Below, piece by piece: positions 35,399-43,890 of a stretch of 64,000 nucleotides of DNA. Made by a program: the position numbers and the translations under genes. The number at the start of each line of letters is the position of its first letter. Position 1 is the stretch's first letter. The notes beneath the pieces are model-generated. The model searched no databases and was not told the DNA's origin. It saw only the letters and a program-made list of their open reading frames with translations. The DNA comes from Cytobacillus firmus NBRC 15306 (GTDB lineage Bacteria > Bacillota > Bacilli > Bacillales > Cytobacillaceae). The DNA lies in NCBI RefSeq assembly GCF_001591465.1, contig NZ_BCUY01000011.1:1-64000 (forward strand), in the 5' to 3' direction.

Positions 35399-36406
35399 TT
35401 ATTTTCTCTCTTTCACACTCATTCTTTCAATGATTTTATGAGGCATAATCCGGCTTTCCGGAGTTTCGCCTGTTTCTAAAATGGAAAAAAGCATTTCTGC
35501 AGCCGTTTCACCCATTTTTGCGAGAGGCTGTCCTACTGTTGTCAGCGGCGGAATGGACATTTCAGCAAGATTCAAGTTATCATATCCTATAACAGACACT
35601 TCATCTGGGACCCTTATTCCCATCTGATAAGCTGCTGATAAGGCACCTATAGCCATTTCATCACTTGCTGCAAATATTGCCGTTACATCCGGAAACAGTT
35701 TGATAAGATTTTTCAAGCCATCAACACCATCAGGAAATGTAAATCCCCTGCTGAATACAATATTTTCAGACCCCAGCGGTATGTTATGATCGGTCAAAGC
35801 TTTCTTAAATCCTTCAATCCTGGGAATCCCAGCGATGATATCATCCTTGTTCCCGCTTATCATCCCAATTCTGGTATGACCCTTGTCGATTAAATGCTTA
35901 GCAGCTGCATATGCTGCATGAAAATCGTTAACTTTTACAAAAGGCACCGGGTACGCATAGGACTCTGTCGAAAGCAGAATCATCGGCATGCTGGTTTTGG
36001 CTACAAATTGATAATATTCATCCTTTAAAATTTCACTTGCGAAAATGATTCCGTCTACCCTTTTTTCAATAAGCAGCTGAAGATACTTCATCGTTTTTTC
36101 GCCATTTGATTCAGTATGACAGACAATCACACTGGAACCGTTATCATTTGCAGCCTTTTCAATGCCATCCAGCAGATCGGTAACCAATGAGCTCGATAGC
36201 TTTGGGAAAAGCACCCCAATCGTATGGGTTCTCTTATTAATTAATCCCCTTGCCACTGCATTTGGCTGATAGCCCAGTTCTTCAATCACTTTAAGAACTT
36301 TAGATTTTGTTTTTTCCGAATAACCTCCCTGGCCATTTAAAATCCTGGAGACTGTTGCAATAGAGACATTTGCCTTTTTGGCAACATCTTTGATGGTATA
36401 GGACAT
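35399..36406 (-). CDS. LacI/GalR-family repressor of the alpha-glucoside operon
   Basis: 335 residues. The N-terminal helix-turn-helix (YTIKDVAKKANVSIATVSRILNGQGGYSEKTKSKVLKVIEELGYQPNAVAR, residues 3-52, quoted here as one domain only by its ends YTIKDV and PNAVAR) includes the hinge helix with VAR. A periplasmic-binding-like effector domain follows, with TIGVLFPKLSSS, DGIIFASE, GHTRIGMISG and DEVSVIGYDNLNLAEM. First gene of the operon. Operators lie in its own promoter region (AAAACGTTTACG) and in front of the binding-protein gene, implying autorepression relieved by sugar. Confidence 0.92.
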   Translation of the reverse strand: MSYTIKDVAKKANVSIATVSRILNGQGGYSEKTKSKVLKVIEELGYQPNAVARGLINKRTHTIGVLFPKLSSSLVTDLLDGIEKAANDNGSSVIVCHTESNGEKTMKYLQLLIEKRVDGIIFASEILKDEYYQFVAKTSMPMILLSTESYAYPVPFVKVNDFHAAYAAAKHLIDKGHTRIGMISGNKDDIIAGIPRIEGFKKALTDHNIPLGSENIVFSRGFTFPDGVDGLKNLIKLFPDVTAIFAASDEMAIGALSAAYQMGIRVPDEVSVIGYDNLNLAEMSIPPLTTVGQPLAKMGETAAEMLFSILETGETPESRIMPHKIIERMSVKERK

Positions 36407-36442
36407 ATCCCACCTGCTTTAAGTTACTGAATTATCCTTGTA

Positions 36443-36458
36443 ACGAAAACGTTTACGC
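36443..36458. promoter_or_regulatory. Operator-like site upstream of lacI
   Basis: GAAAACGTTTACGC shares the AAACGTTTACG core with the palindrome at 35353-35378, about 40 bases before the lacI start; it probably mediates autoregulation or CcpA binding. Confidence 0.6.
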
Positions 36459-36524
36459 TGTAATATTATCATGATGTGTAAGCCTTTTCAATAATTTTTT
36501 GAAAAATATAGACTTTCCAATAAA

Positions 36525-36558
36525 ATAAAAGCCGGCACCTAAATAGGTGTCCGGATCA
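36525..36558 (-). terminator. Terminator of the nas operon
   Basis: Minus-strand CCGGACACCTA pairs with TAGGTGCCGG and is followed by CTTTTATTTT, after the nasF stop at 36575. Confidence 0.8.
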
Positions 36559-36574
36559 GGGGAAAGCTTTATTA

Positions 36575-38056
36575 TCATTTTATGCTTTCCAGCACTTTCT
36601 CCTGAATTAAAGCGTTCACTAATTCAAACGCATTTGGTTCTGACAGGATAGAATCAGGTGTATAACCGTATGTGTTTATTTGCTGCCCTGAACTCTTTCC
36701 CATACAAACGATTGTTTGCTTTTTGATCAGGTCATCTGGCTCTATGCCATAATAGCCCACACTCTTCATAAAGGCATCGACAGAGGAACTGCTGGGAAAT
36801 ATGATGGTGTCTAAAGTTGTCTCCCTTATCATATGTCCAACAACAGGAATAAAAGATTCATCAAGGATTGTTTCACTGGTTTGGAGAATATCATGATTTC
36901 CATCCGGCTCGATATAAGGGATTTTTTTCACATTCAAACTCCGATTCCCCACTATCAGAAGCGGTCCACATAAGTTCATTTCAGCTGCAAGCAGGCCTGT
37001 TAATCCCCGTTCCTTCAAGACTTTCAATGATTTTTTGGACAAACAGTATAAATCGGCCCGAACATTTCTTATATCCATATTTCTATTAATCAATAAATCA
37101 ATGAACTCATTCGTGCATTCCGGGGATGTGAATAAAATGCGTTTATACGTGAAAAGTTGATTGAGTATTTTATCATTTGAAGGAACATCTTTTTTCGTCC
37201 ATTTCGGAAACTCGATCACATCTGCCCCCTGTTCTTTCAGCTGTGCTGCCAAAGTGCTTCTTGCAGTGCCTGTACGTGCTAAAAGAATCTGCCTTCCGTA
37301 AAGAGGCTTGTTTTCAAACCATTTTAATTTATCTCTTAAAGGAACAATACCGCCAACTAAAGTAATTGCCGGATTTTGTATTCCTGTTTCCTTTACTTTT
37401 TCTGCAATTTCCCCTAGTGTACCCTGCAGTGTTTTCTGTCTGCCAAATGTCCCCCATTGGATAAGGATCACTGGAGTTTCTTTCGGCTTTCCGTGAAGGA
37501 TAAGGTTATCTGCAATATAAGAAATATTGGATACTCCCATGTAAAAGGCAACCGTGTCCACGCTTGAGACTAATCCGCTCCAATCAATATCAGGCTTCCC
37601 TTCATTGGATTTATCATGGGCGGATACCAGCGCAAAGGAAATCCCATATTCTCGATGTGTCACAGGGATTCCTGCATATAAAGGCACGGCAACTCCTGAA
37701 GAAATCCCTGGTACAATTTCATAAGGGATTTCTTGTTCCGCCAGTGCTTCCGCTTCCTCCCCGACCCGGCCAAAAACCCCCGGGTCACCTCCTTTTAACC
37801 GGATTACATTATATCCCTTTATGGCTTTGTCTATTAAAATCTCATTGATGATTTCCTGTTTCAGCAAATGCTGTTTCGGAAACTTCCCGCAATAAATCAG
37901 CTCACAATGAGAAGGCGCAGATTCCAGCAGTTTTGGATTTATCAGGCGGTCATATAAGATTACATCAGCTTTCTGAATGGCTGCTAACCCTTTAACCGTA
38001 ATTAAGCCTTCATCCCCAGTGCCTCCACCAACAAAATATACTTTCCCTTGCTTCAA
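36575..38056 (-). CDS. nasF: Uroporphyrinogen-III C-methyltransferase with C-terminal HemD-like domain
   Basis: 493 residues. The N-terminal half (1-about 245) is SUMT: VYFVGGGTGDEGLITVKGL, ADVILYDRLI, RLKGGDPGVFGRVGEEAEAL, PGISSGVAVPLYAGIPVTHR. It makes precorrin-2 for siroheme, the cofactor of the neighbouring nitrite reductase. The C-terminal half (about 250-493) resembles uroporphyrinogen-III synthase but is weakly conserved. Length and fusion match B. subtilis NasF. The start is TTG 38056 with GGGTGGG upstream. Last gene of the nas operon. Confidence 0.9.
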   Translation of the reverse strand: MKQGKVYFVGGGTGDEGLITVKGLAAIQKADVILYDRLINPKLLESAPSHCELIYCGKFPKQHLLKQEIINEILIDKAIKGYNVIRLKGGDPGVFGRVGEEAEALAEQEIPYEIVPGISSGVAVPLYAGIPVTHREYGISFALVSAHDKSNEGKPDIDWSGLVSSVDTVAFYMGVSNISYIADNLILHGKPKETPVILIQWGTFGRQKTLQGTLGEIAEKVKETGIQNPAITLVGGIVPLRDKLKWFENKPLYGRQILLARTGTARSTLAAQLKEQGADVIEFPKWTKKDVPSNDKILNQLFTYKRILFTSPECTNEFIDLLINRNMDIRNVRADLYCLSKKSLKVLKERGLTGLLAAEMNLCGPLLIVGNRSLNVKKIPYIEPDGNHDILQTSETILDESFIPVVGHMIRETTLDTIIFPSSSSVDAFMKSVGYYGIEPDDLIKKQTIVCMGKSSGQQINTYGYTPDSILSEPNAFELVNALIQEKVLESIK

Positions 38057-38078
38057 AATCCCACCCCTTTGCTTCCTT

Positions 38079-38894
38079 TTATTCCCCGGAGTTTTTAATA
38101 TAATAGCTGGACAGTTCTACAATTGCGCTCCCCATCCTTTCGTGTTCCGGAAAAATAACCCTGTCAATTCCTTCATCAAATAACGCTTGTGCTGTAACTT
38201 TTCCGACTGCCAGCGCAATTACTTTTTGCGAGAAAACTTCTTTCAATTGGTTTTCAGCACCCTGTTCACGCGCAAAATCCAATAAATGTCTCACTTGCGG
38301 GGTGCTGGTAAAAACTGCCGCATCCAATTCCCCTTCCAGCAGCTCTGAAAGAAGTTTTTCCATTACTTCCGTTTCCGGCGGATTATGAATATAGGGAAGA
38401 ATTTCTTCATATTGAGCTTTCTGTTCATCAAGCCATTGAATCAGCTTTGGTGCAGGATCACCGTGAAGCTGCAGAGCCACCTTCTTGTGTTCCAGTGAAT
38501 AGTCTCCGAGACTTCTGACAAGCCCTGCTGTGCTTCCATCATCATCCCGTACCTCTGGTGTGACACCCAGTTTTTTTAACATATTAACTGTTTTATACCC
38601 TCTTGCTGCAATTTGGCAATTTCGAAGAACCTTAATAAATTCTTCTCCCATTCCCATTTCCTGAGCGGTATTATACAAGGTCTCTACTCCGATCCCAGTT
38701 GTAAAGATAATCCAATCAAACTCGCCTGATGTAATAAGCCCAATATGTTCTTTCAATTTTTTATCTATACGCAGGGAAGTTCCCTGCGCCGGCCTGCTGA
38801 TGGCGGCACCTCCCAGGTTTTCAACAATTTTAGTTATTTCTTCGATTTTTCTAGACCCCAATAGAGCAATTTTCTTTCCTTCCAGCTTTTTCAT
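38079..38894 (-). CDS. Uroporphyrinogen-III synthase-like protein
   Basis: 271 residues of the HemD fold. Visible are GKKIALLGSRKIEEI at the N-terminus, FDWIIFTTGIGVETLYNTA, the inter-domain strand VALQLHGDPAPKLIQWLDEQ, and DAAVFTSTPQVRHLLDFA with VIALAVGKVTAQAL. HemD closes hydroxymethylbilane into uroporphyrinogen III. Within the nas operon it would boost siroheme supply together with nasF. Whether it is the cell's main HemD cannot be judged here; a housekeeping copy normally sits in hemAXCDBL. Confidence 0.82.
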   Translation of the reverse strand: MKKLEGKKIALLGSRKIEEITKIVENLGGAAISRPAQGTSLRIDKKLKEHIGLITSGEFDWIIFTTGIGVETLYNTAQEMGMGEEFIKVLRNCQIAARGYKTVNMLKKLGVTPEVRDDDGSTAGLVRSLGDYSLEHKKVALQLHGDPAPKLIQWLDEQKAQYEEILPYIHNPPETEVMEKLLSELLEGELDAAVFTSTPQVRHLLDFAREQGAENQLKEVFSQKVIALAVGKVTAQALFDEGIDRVIFPEHERMGSAIVELSSYYIKNSGE

Positions 38895-38918
38895 TCTTAA
38901 ACCTCCAGCCTGATCTTA

Positions 38919-39245
38919 TTATTCTTCTATTATAAGATAGACTGTCTCATTCTCAAGTATTGTTTTAAAAGTCTGGACACAGCCGGTATCTGGCGCGTGA
39001 ACTTTGCCATCTTCCAGACAGATTTTCCAATCATGCATGGGGCAAAAAACGGAGTCTCCGCTGACTAAGCCCTCAGTCAGTACTCCGCCTTTATGTGGAC
39101 ATCGGTTTTCCACTGCACGGATTTTGCCATTTGATAACCGGAACACAGCGATTTCTTTTCCGCCAGCCTTCACTGTTTTCCCCAATTTTTCGGGCAAATC
39201 TTGAACGGAGCCAACCAGGAATTTGATGATGCTTTTATTAACCAA
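38919..39245 (-). CDS. nasE: Nitrite reductase small subunit (Rieske-type)
   Basis: 108 residues, NirD/NasE family with a Rieske fold. Both cluster motifs are intact: CPHKGG (C-x-H) near residue 48 and CPMHDW (C-x2-H) near 67, so a [2Fe-2S] cluster is expected. It is the small partner of NasD in reducing nitrite to ammonium with NAD(P)H in the cytoplasm. The start is TTG 39245 with GGGGGAG upstream. It lies 15 bases downstream of nasD. Confidence 0.92.
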   Translation of the reverse strand: MVNKSIIKFLVGSVQDLPEKLGKTVKAGGKEIAVFRLSNGKIRAVENRCPHKGGVLTEGLVSGDSVFCPMHDWKICLEDGKVHAPDTGCVQTFKTILENETVYLIIEE

Positions 39246-39260
39246 ACAAAACTCCCCCTT

Positions 39261-41675
39261 TTATGTTCTTACGAGATTCTCAAACAATTCCATTTTTGTT
39301 TTATTATTATTAATTATCTCTTTCCATGGGTCTTTGTGAACTGATAGGGCCTCATCCATTCGCGCATTTAACTCTTTTCTCTTCTCATTATCATCCAGAA
39401 CAGACTGGACGTGAGCCAAACCCACCCGTTCCACCCACGCGGAGGTACGTTCCAAATAATTAGCCGTTTCTCTGTAGTATTGAAGGTAAGCGCCTGTGAC
39501 TTCCATTAATTCGTCATCTGTTTTTACCTTATAAAGTAAATCTCCCCCTCTTACACGGGTGCCTCCATTGCCGCCAACGTAGATTTCCCATCCGCCATCA
39601 ATGCCAATGAAGCCTATGTCTTTGAATCCTGATTCAGCACAGCTTCTCGGGCAGGCGGATACTGCCATTTTCACTTTATGCGGCGTCTGAAGTCCTTCAA
39701 ATTTCTTTTCCAGTGCTATCCCAACGCCCATGGAATCCTGTGTTCCGAAGCGGCAGAATTGCTCCCCGACACATGTTTTGACAGTGCGGAGCGATTTTCC
39801 ATATGCATACCCTGATGGCATATCCAAATCGGACCAAACTTTAGGCAAATCCTCTTTTTTTACACCGAATAAATCAATCCTTTGGCCCCCTGTTACTTTT
39901 ACCAGCGGGATTGCAAATTTATCAACGACATCGGCAATCTTGCGCAAATCATTCGAATTTGTCACTCCTCCGTACATTCTTGGAACAACCGAATAGGTCC
40001 CATCTTTTTGGATATTGGCATGCATCCTTTCATTAACAAAGCGAGATTCCCGTTCATCTTCATAGCAGGTTGGGTTGACCATTCCCAAATAATAATTGAT
40101 GGCAGGTCGACATTTAGAACAGCCTTCTTCTGAATCCCAGCCTAGGACACTCATTACTTCTTTTACATGGGTTAGTCCCTTCGATCGAATTTCTTCTACC
40201 ACTTCATCCCTCGAAAATGAAGTACAGCTGCAAATTGCCTCCTCTTGAGCACTCGCGTCGAAATCCGCGCCAATAGTATGCTGAAGCAGGTCAGCTACAA
40301 GTGGTTTACAGCCGCCGCATGAACGGGAAGCACTTGTGCATGCTTTTATTTGATCTACTGTTGTGCAGCCTTCCGATTGTATGGCTTCAACGATCATTCC
40401 TTTGGTAACACCGTTGCATCCGCAAATAATTTCTTCATGATTCATTTCAGCAGCATGGCTTCCTCCTTCTTCACTCCCGATCGGCTGCAATAGGGAAACC
40501 TTTGCCGTATCAGAAATGTCGGCCTGCTTTTTAATCATTGAGAACAGACGATTTCCATCCTGGCTCTCGCCAAACAGAACGGCACCAACGATTTTATTTC
40601 CAAGAAAGACGATTTTTTTATAAACTCCTTCATGGTCATCGAATATTTTTAATGCTTTTTTCTCTTGATCCTCCAAAAAATCTCCCGCGGAGAATACTTC
40701 TACCCCCGATACTTTTAGCTGGGTAGAGAGAACGGAACCTTTATAGGGATCTGTTTCCTTTCCACAGATATGTTTGGCCAGCACTTTTCCCTGTTCATAG
40801 AGCGGGGCGACCAGGCCATATGGAATTCCTTTATGCTCGGCGCATTCACCGACTGAATATATATGGGGAATGCTCGTTTCAAGATAATCATTGACCACGA
40901 TGCCCCGGTTCACCTGTAAACCGCTCTCTTGCGCAAGCTTTATATTTGGACGAATGCCAGCTGCCATTACTACCAGATCTGCTTCAAGCATTGTACCGTC
41001 AGTGAACATCAATCCTTCTACGCGTTCATTCCCAATGAGGGCCTCTGTCTGCTTTTCAAGCAAGAAATTCATCCCTTGATTTTCTAGCTCTTTTTGCAAA
41101 AGCTTTCCAGCTGTTTCGTCCAGCTGCCTTTCCATCAAATAAGGTGATATGTGAATCACTGACACTTCCATACCTAAATTCAACAAGCCTCTCGCAGCCT
41201 CCAAACCAAGCACCCCGCCGCCAATGACCGCCGCCTTTTTATATTTTTTGGATGCCTGCAGCATTATATCGGTATCCTCCAAATCCCTGAAAGCCGTAAC
41301 CCCTTCCTTATCTGATCCGGGTATAGGAAGAATGAATGGCACAGAGCCTGTTGCAAGAATAAGTTCATCATAAGGCTCTGCTCTTCCCTTATCAGAGATG
41401 ACAACTTTCCTGTCAGGGTCTGCCTTCACCACAGTTTCTCCTGAATATAAAGTAATGTTATTTGTTTTATACCACTCCCAATCATTCAGTGTTATATCTT
41501 TTACATCTGTATCCCCCTGTAAAACTTTTGATAGCAGAATACGATTATAATTGGGATGAGGCTCGCTGCCGAATATAGTAATCTCAAATTTCTCAGGAGC
41601 AGCTTTTAAAATTTCTTCTATTGTCCTGACGCCTGCCATTCCATTTCCAACAAGAACCAATTTCTTTTTTTCCAT
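39261..41675 (-). CDS. nasD: Assimilatory nitrite reductase large subunit
   Basis: 804 residues. The N-terminal FAD/NAD-binding half (LVLVGNGMAGVRTIEEIL; AAVIGGGVLGLEAARGL) is followed by two BFD-like [2Fe-2S] segments (CGCNGVTKG with CGGCKPL, and CSCTSFSRDEVV with CSKCRPAI). The siroheme/[4Fe-4S] reductase domain comes last, its ligands in CVGEQFC and CPRSC. It reduces nitrite by six electrons to ammonium. Length, order and cysteines are normal for NasD/NirB. The siroheme genes follow in the same operon. Confidence 0.95.
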   Translation of the reverse strand: MEKKKLVLVGNGMAGVRTIEEILKAAPEKFEITIFGSEPHPNYNRILLSKVLQGDTDVKDITLNDWEWYKTNNITLYSGETVVKADPDRKVVISDKGRAEPYDELILATGSVPFILPIPGSDKEGVTAFRDLEDTDIMLQASKKYKKAAVIGGGVLGLEAARGLLNLGMEVSVIHISPYLMERQLDETAGKLLQKELENQGMNFLLEKQTEALIGNERVEGLMFTDGTMLEADLVVMAAGIRPNIKLAQESGLQVNRGIVVNDYLETSIPHIYSVGECAEHKGIPYGLVAPLYEQGKVLAKHICGKETDPYKGSVLSTQLKVSGVEVFSAGDFLEDQEKKALKIFDDHEGVYKKIVFLGNKIVGAVLFGESQDGNRLFSMIKKQADISDTAKVSLLQPIGSEEGGSHAAEMNHEEIICGCNGVTKGMIVEAIQSEGCTTVDQIKACTSASRSCGGCKPLVADLLQHTIGADFDASAQEEAICSCTSFSRDEVVEEIRSKGLTHVKEVMSVLGWDSEEGCSKCRPAINYYLGMVNPTCYEDERESRFVNERMHANIQKDGTYSVVPRMYGGVTNSNDLRKIADVVDKFAIPLVKVTGGQRIDLFGVKKEDLPKVWSDLDMPSGYAYGKSLRTVKTCVGEQFCRFGTQDSMGVGIALEKKFEGLQTPHKVKMAVSACPRSCAESGFKDIGFIGIDGGWEIYVGGNGGTRVRGGDLLYKVKTDDELMEVTGAYLQYYRETANYLERTSAWVERVGLAHVQSVLDDNEKRKELNARMDEALSVHKDPWKEIINNNKTKMELFENLVRT

Positions 41676-41732
41676 TAAAAAGCCTCCCGGTCATTTGATT
41701 TTTTTATGGATTATTCACTGTCCTGCTGATGG

Positions 41733-43868
41733 TCATTCTAAACGGCTTATGTTCACTGCTGTTATTTTAAAACCAGGCATACGGCAAACTGGATCGAGCT
41801 GATCCGATACCAGGAGATTGACATTTTGATTTTCAGCCCAGTGAAAAGGGACGAAAACTGTATCCTTCCTAATAGCCTCCGTCAAATGGCTCCTAACCAC
41901 AATACTGCCTCTTTTTGATTCAATCTTGATAAGCGACTTGTTCTCAATGCCATATCGATTAGCAGTTTCCGGGTGTATTTCGGCAAAAGATTCAACATTT
42001 CTGGCTGCCAGTGAAGCGCTCTTTCTTGTCTGAACTCCGGTCAAATAATGTGAAACGACTCTGCCTGTTGTAAGGTAAAGGGGATATTTCCTATTGGGTG
42101 TCTCTTTTTCTGCTTCTGCCCTGCTGGGTACAGGAATCATGACTGCTCTCTTGTCTTCGTGGGCAAAGCTGTCATCAAAAAGCCTCTCTGTTCCCGGATG
42201 GGCAGCATCTGGACAAGGCCACAGAACCCCATCCCCATTTTTAAGGCGCTTATAATCAATTCCGTAATAATCTGCAATACCGCCTCTGCTGGCTTCTCTC
42301 AGTTCATTGAAGATTTCTTCAGGACCTGAAAAAGAAAAATACTCTTCCTTCCCTAATAATCTGGAAATCTTACAAAGTATTTGCCAATCATGTTTTACTG
42401 ATCCTGGGCTAGGCATGGCACAGGGACGATGCATGACACGCCCCTCCAGATTTGTCATCGTGCCCTCATTCTCCAAATAAGAACTCACCGGCAAAATCAG
42501 ATCTGCCAATTCGGCTGTTTCAGAGATAAATAGATCAGCCGCAACAAGGAAATCGAGTTTTTCCAATGTGTTTTTAACAAACTCTGCATTAGGATTAGAA
42601 ACAATTGGATTTGAGCCCATCAATAGCATTCCTCTTATTTCACCCTGGCTGATTTTCTCCATCATTTCATAAGCAGAAACGCCTTTGCCGGGCAAATCCG
42701 ATTCGTCTATATTCCAGACACGTGCGAGATAGCGGCGGTGTTCCGGATTTTCAATGGAACGGTATCCTGGAAGCTGGTCTGCTTTCAGGCCATGCTCCCG
42801 TCCCCCCTGGCCATTTCCCTGACCGGTAATTGCCCCATATCCGCTGCCGGCCTTGCCAATCTTCCCTGTAACTAATAGAATATTTATAAGATTTCTTACA
42901 GTTTGGTATCCATTCGTATGCTGTTCAACGCCCCTTGCTGTAAAAACCATCCCGGTTGCAGCTTTGCCAAACACGATAGCCGCTTTTCTAATTTGGCTGG
43001 ATGGCACTCCGGTCAATTCCTCAATGTCTTCCAGCTTAATCGTTTCCACAAAAGCCTTAAGCTCTGCAAAGCCGTTCGTTCTTTCCTTAATAAAAGAAAG
43101 ATCAATCTCTTGTTCTGCAAGCAAAACCTGTAATATCCCGTTTGACAAAGCTGAATCAGTGCCAGGCCTCGGTTTTAAATGCAAATCAGCCATTTTCGCT
43201 GTCGCGGTTTCCCGTGGATCTATTACGATAATAAAGGATCCGTTTTCCTTCGCTTTTTCAAAATAAGGAAGAAGTGTTGGCTGGCATTCGGCTATATTGG
43301 AGCCGGCCAGTATGATGCATTTAGCCAGCGGAATATCATTAAGTCCATTCGTCATTCCCCGGTCTATGCCAAAAGCATGATTGGCAGCCGCTGCCGCTGA
43401 AGACATGCAAAACCGCCCATTATAATCAATATATTTCGTTTTTAATGCCACTCGTGCAAATTTGCCCAAAAGGTACGCTGTCTCATTCGTTAAGGAACCC
43501 CCTCCATACGCGGATAAGGCATTGAATCCATGCATTGCCTGAATGGATTGAAATTTTTCCTTCATAATTCTCATTGCCTTATCCCAGGGAATTTGTTCGA
43601 ACTTCCCATTCACTTTAAGCAGCGGATATTGCAGGCGGTCCGGATGCATGGCATGCTGGTGGGCATTCATCCCTTTAATGCATAATCGTCCGTGTGATGC
43701 AGGATTCTCTTTTCCAAGAACCCGATATTTCTTCCTTGTTACGACGGACTGTTCAATCACCTGCTTTTTGCATTGCATACTGCAGAAAGGACATTGCGTA
43801 TCATAAATTCTTTCTGATTGAACTTCACGCTGCTTTGTTCTGAAATATTTTAATAACAGTTCTGTCAT
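41733..43868 (-). CDS. nasC: Assimilatory nitrate reductase catalytic subunit
   Basis: 711 residues, molybdenum bis-MGD enzyme of the Nas/Nap family. The N-terminal [4Fe-4S] ligands are C26, C29 and C33 (CPFCSMQC) plus the Cys in GRLCIKG. MGD-binding motifs such as SAYGGGSLTNETAYLLGKFAR, GSNIAECQPTLLPYF and TARGVEQHTNGYQTVRNLINI are clear, and a C-terminal MGD domain has RVVSHYLTGVQTRKS. The start at 43868 (MTELLLKY) has GGAAAGGA; the upstream 34-codon extension overlaps nasB and is unlikely. It reduces nitrate to nitrite with electrons from NasB. It uses Cys or none at molybdenum, not Sec. Confidence 0.93.
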   Translation of the reverse strand: MTELLLKYFRTKQREVQSERIYDTQCPFCSMQCKKQVIEQSVVTRKKYRVLGKENPASHGRLCIKGMNAHQHAMHPDRLQYPLLKVNGKFEQIPWDKAMRIMKEKFQSIQAMHGFNALSAYGGGSLTNETAYLLGKFARVALKTKYIDYNGRFCMSSAAAAANHAFGIDRGMTNGLNDIPLAKCIILAGSNIAECQPTLLPYFEKAKENGSFIIVIDPRETATAKMADLHLKPRPGTDSALSNGILQVLLAEQEIDLSFIKERTNGFAELKAFVETIKLEDIEELTGVPSSQIRKAAIVFGKAATGMVFTARGVEQHTNGYQTVRNLINILLVTGKIGKAGSGYGAITGQGNGQGGREHGLKADQLPGYRSIENPEHRRYLARVWNIDESDLPGKGVSAYEMMEKISQGEIRGMLLMGSNPIVSNPNAEFVKNTLEKLDFLVAADLFISETAELADLILPVSSYLENEGTMTNLEGRVMHRPCAMPSPGSVKHDWQILCKISRLLGKEEYFSFSGPEEIFNELREASRGGIADYYGIDYKRLKNGDGVLWPCPDAAHPGTERLFDDSFAHEDKRAVMIPVPSRAEAEKETPNRKYPLYLTTGRVVSHYLTGVQTRKSASLAARNVESFAEIHPETANRYGIENKSLIKIESKRGSIVVRSHLTEAIRKDTVFVPFHWAENQNVNLLVSDQLDPVCRMPGFKITAVNISRLE

Positions 43869-43890
43869 AGTCCATTCCTTTCCGCCTTTT

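Noticed and set aside
41733-43868. Formate dehydrogenase, suggested by selB
   Set aside because: Operon partners (nasB, nasD, nasE, siroheme genes) and motifs fit assimilatory nitrate reductase.
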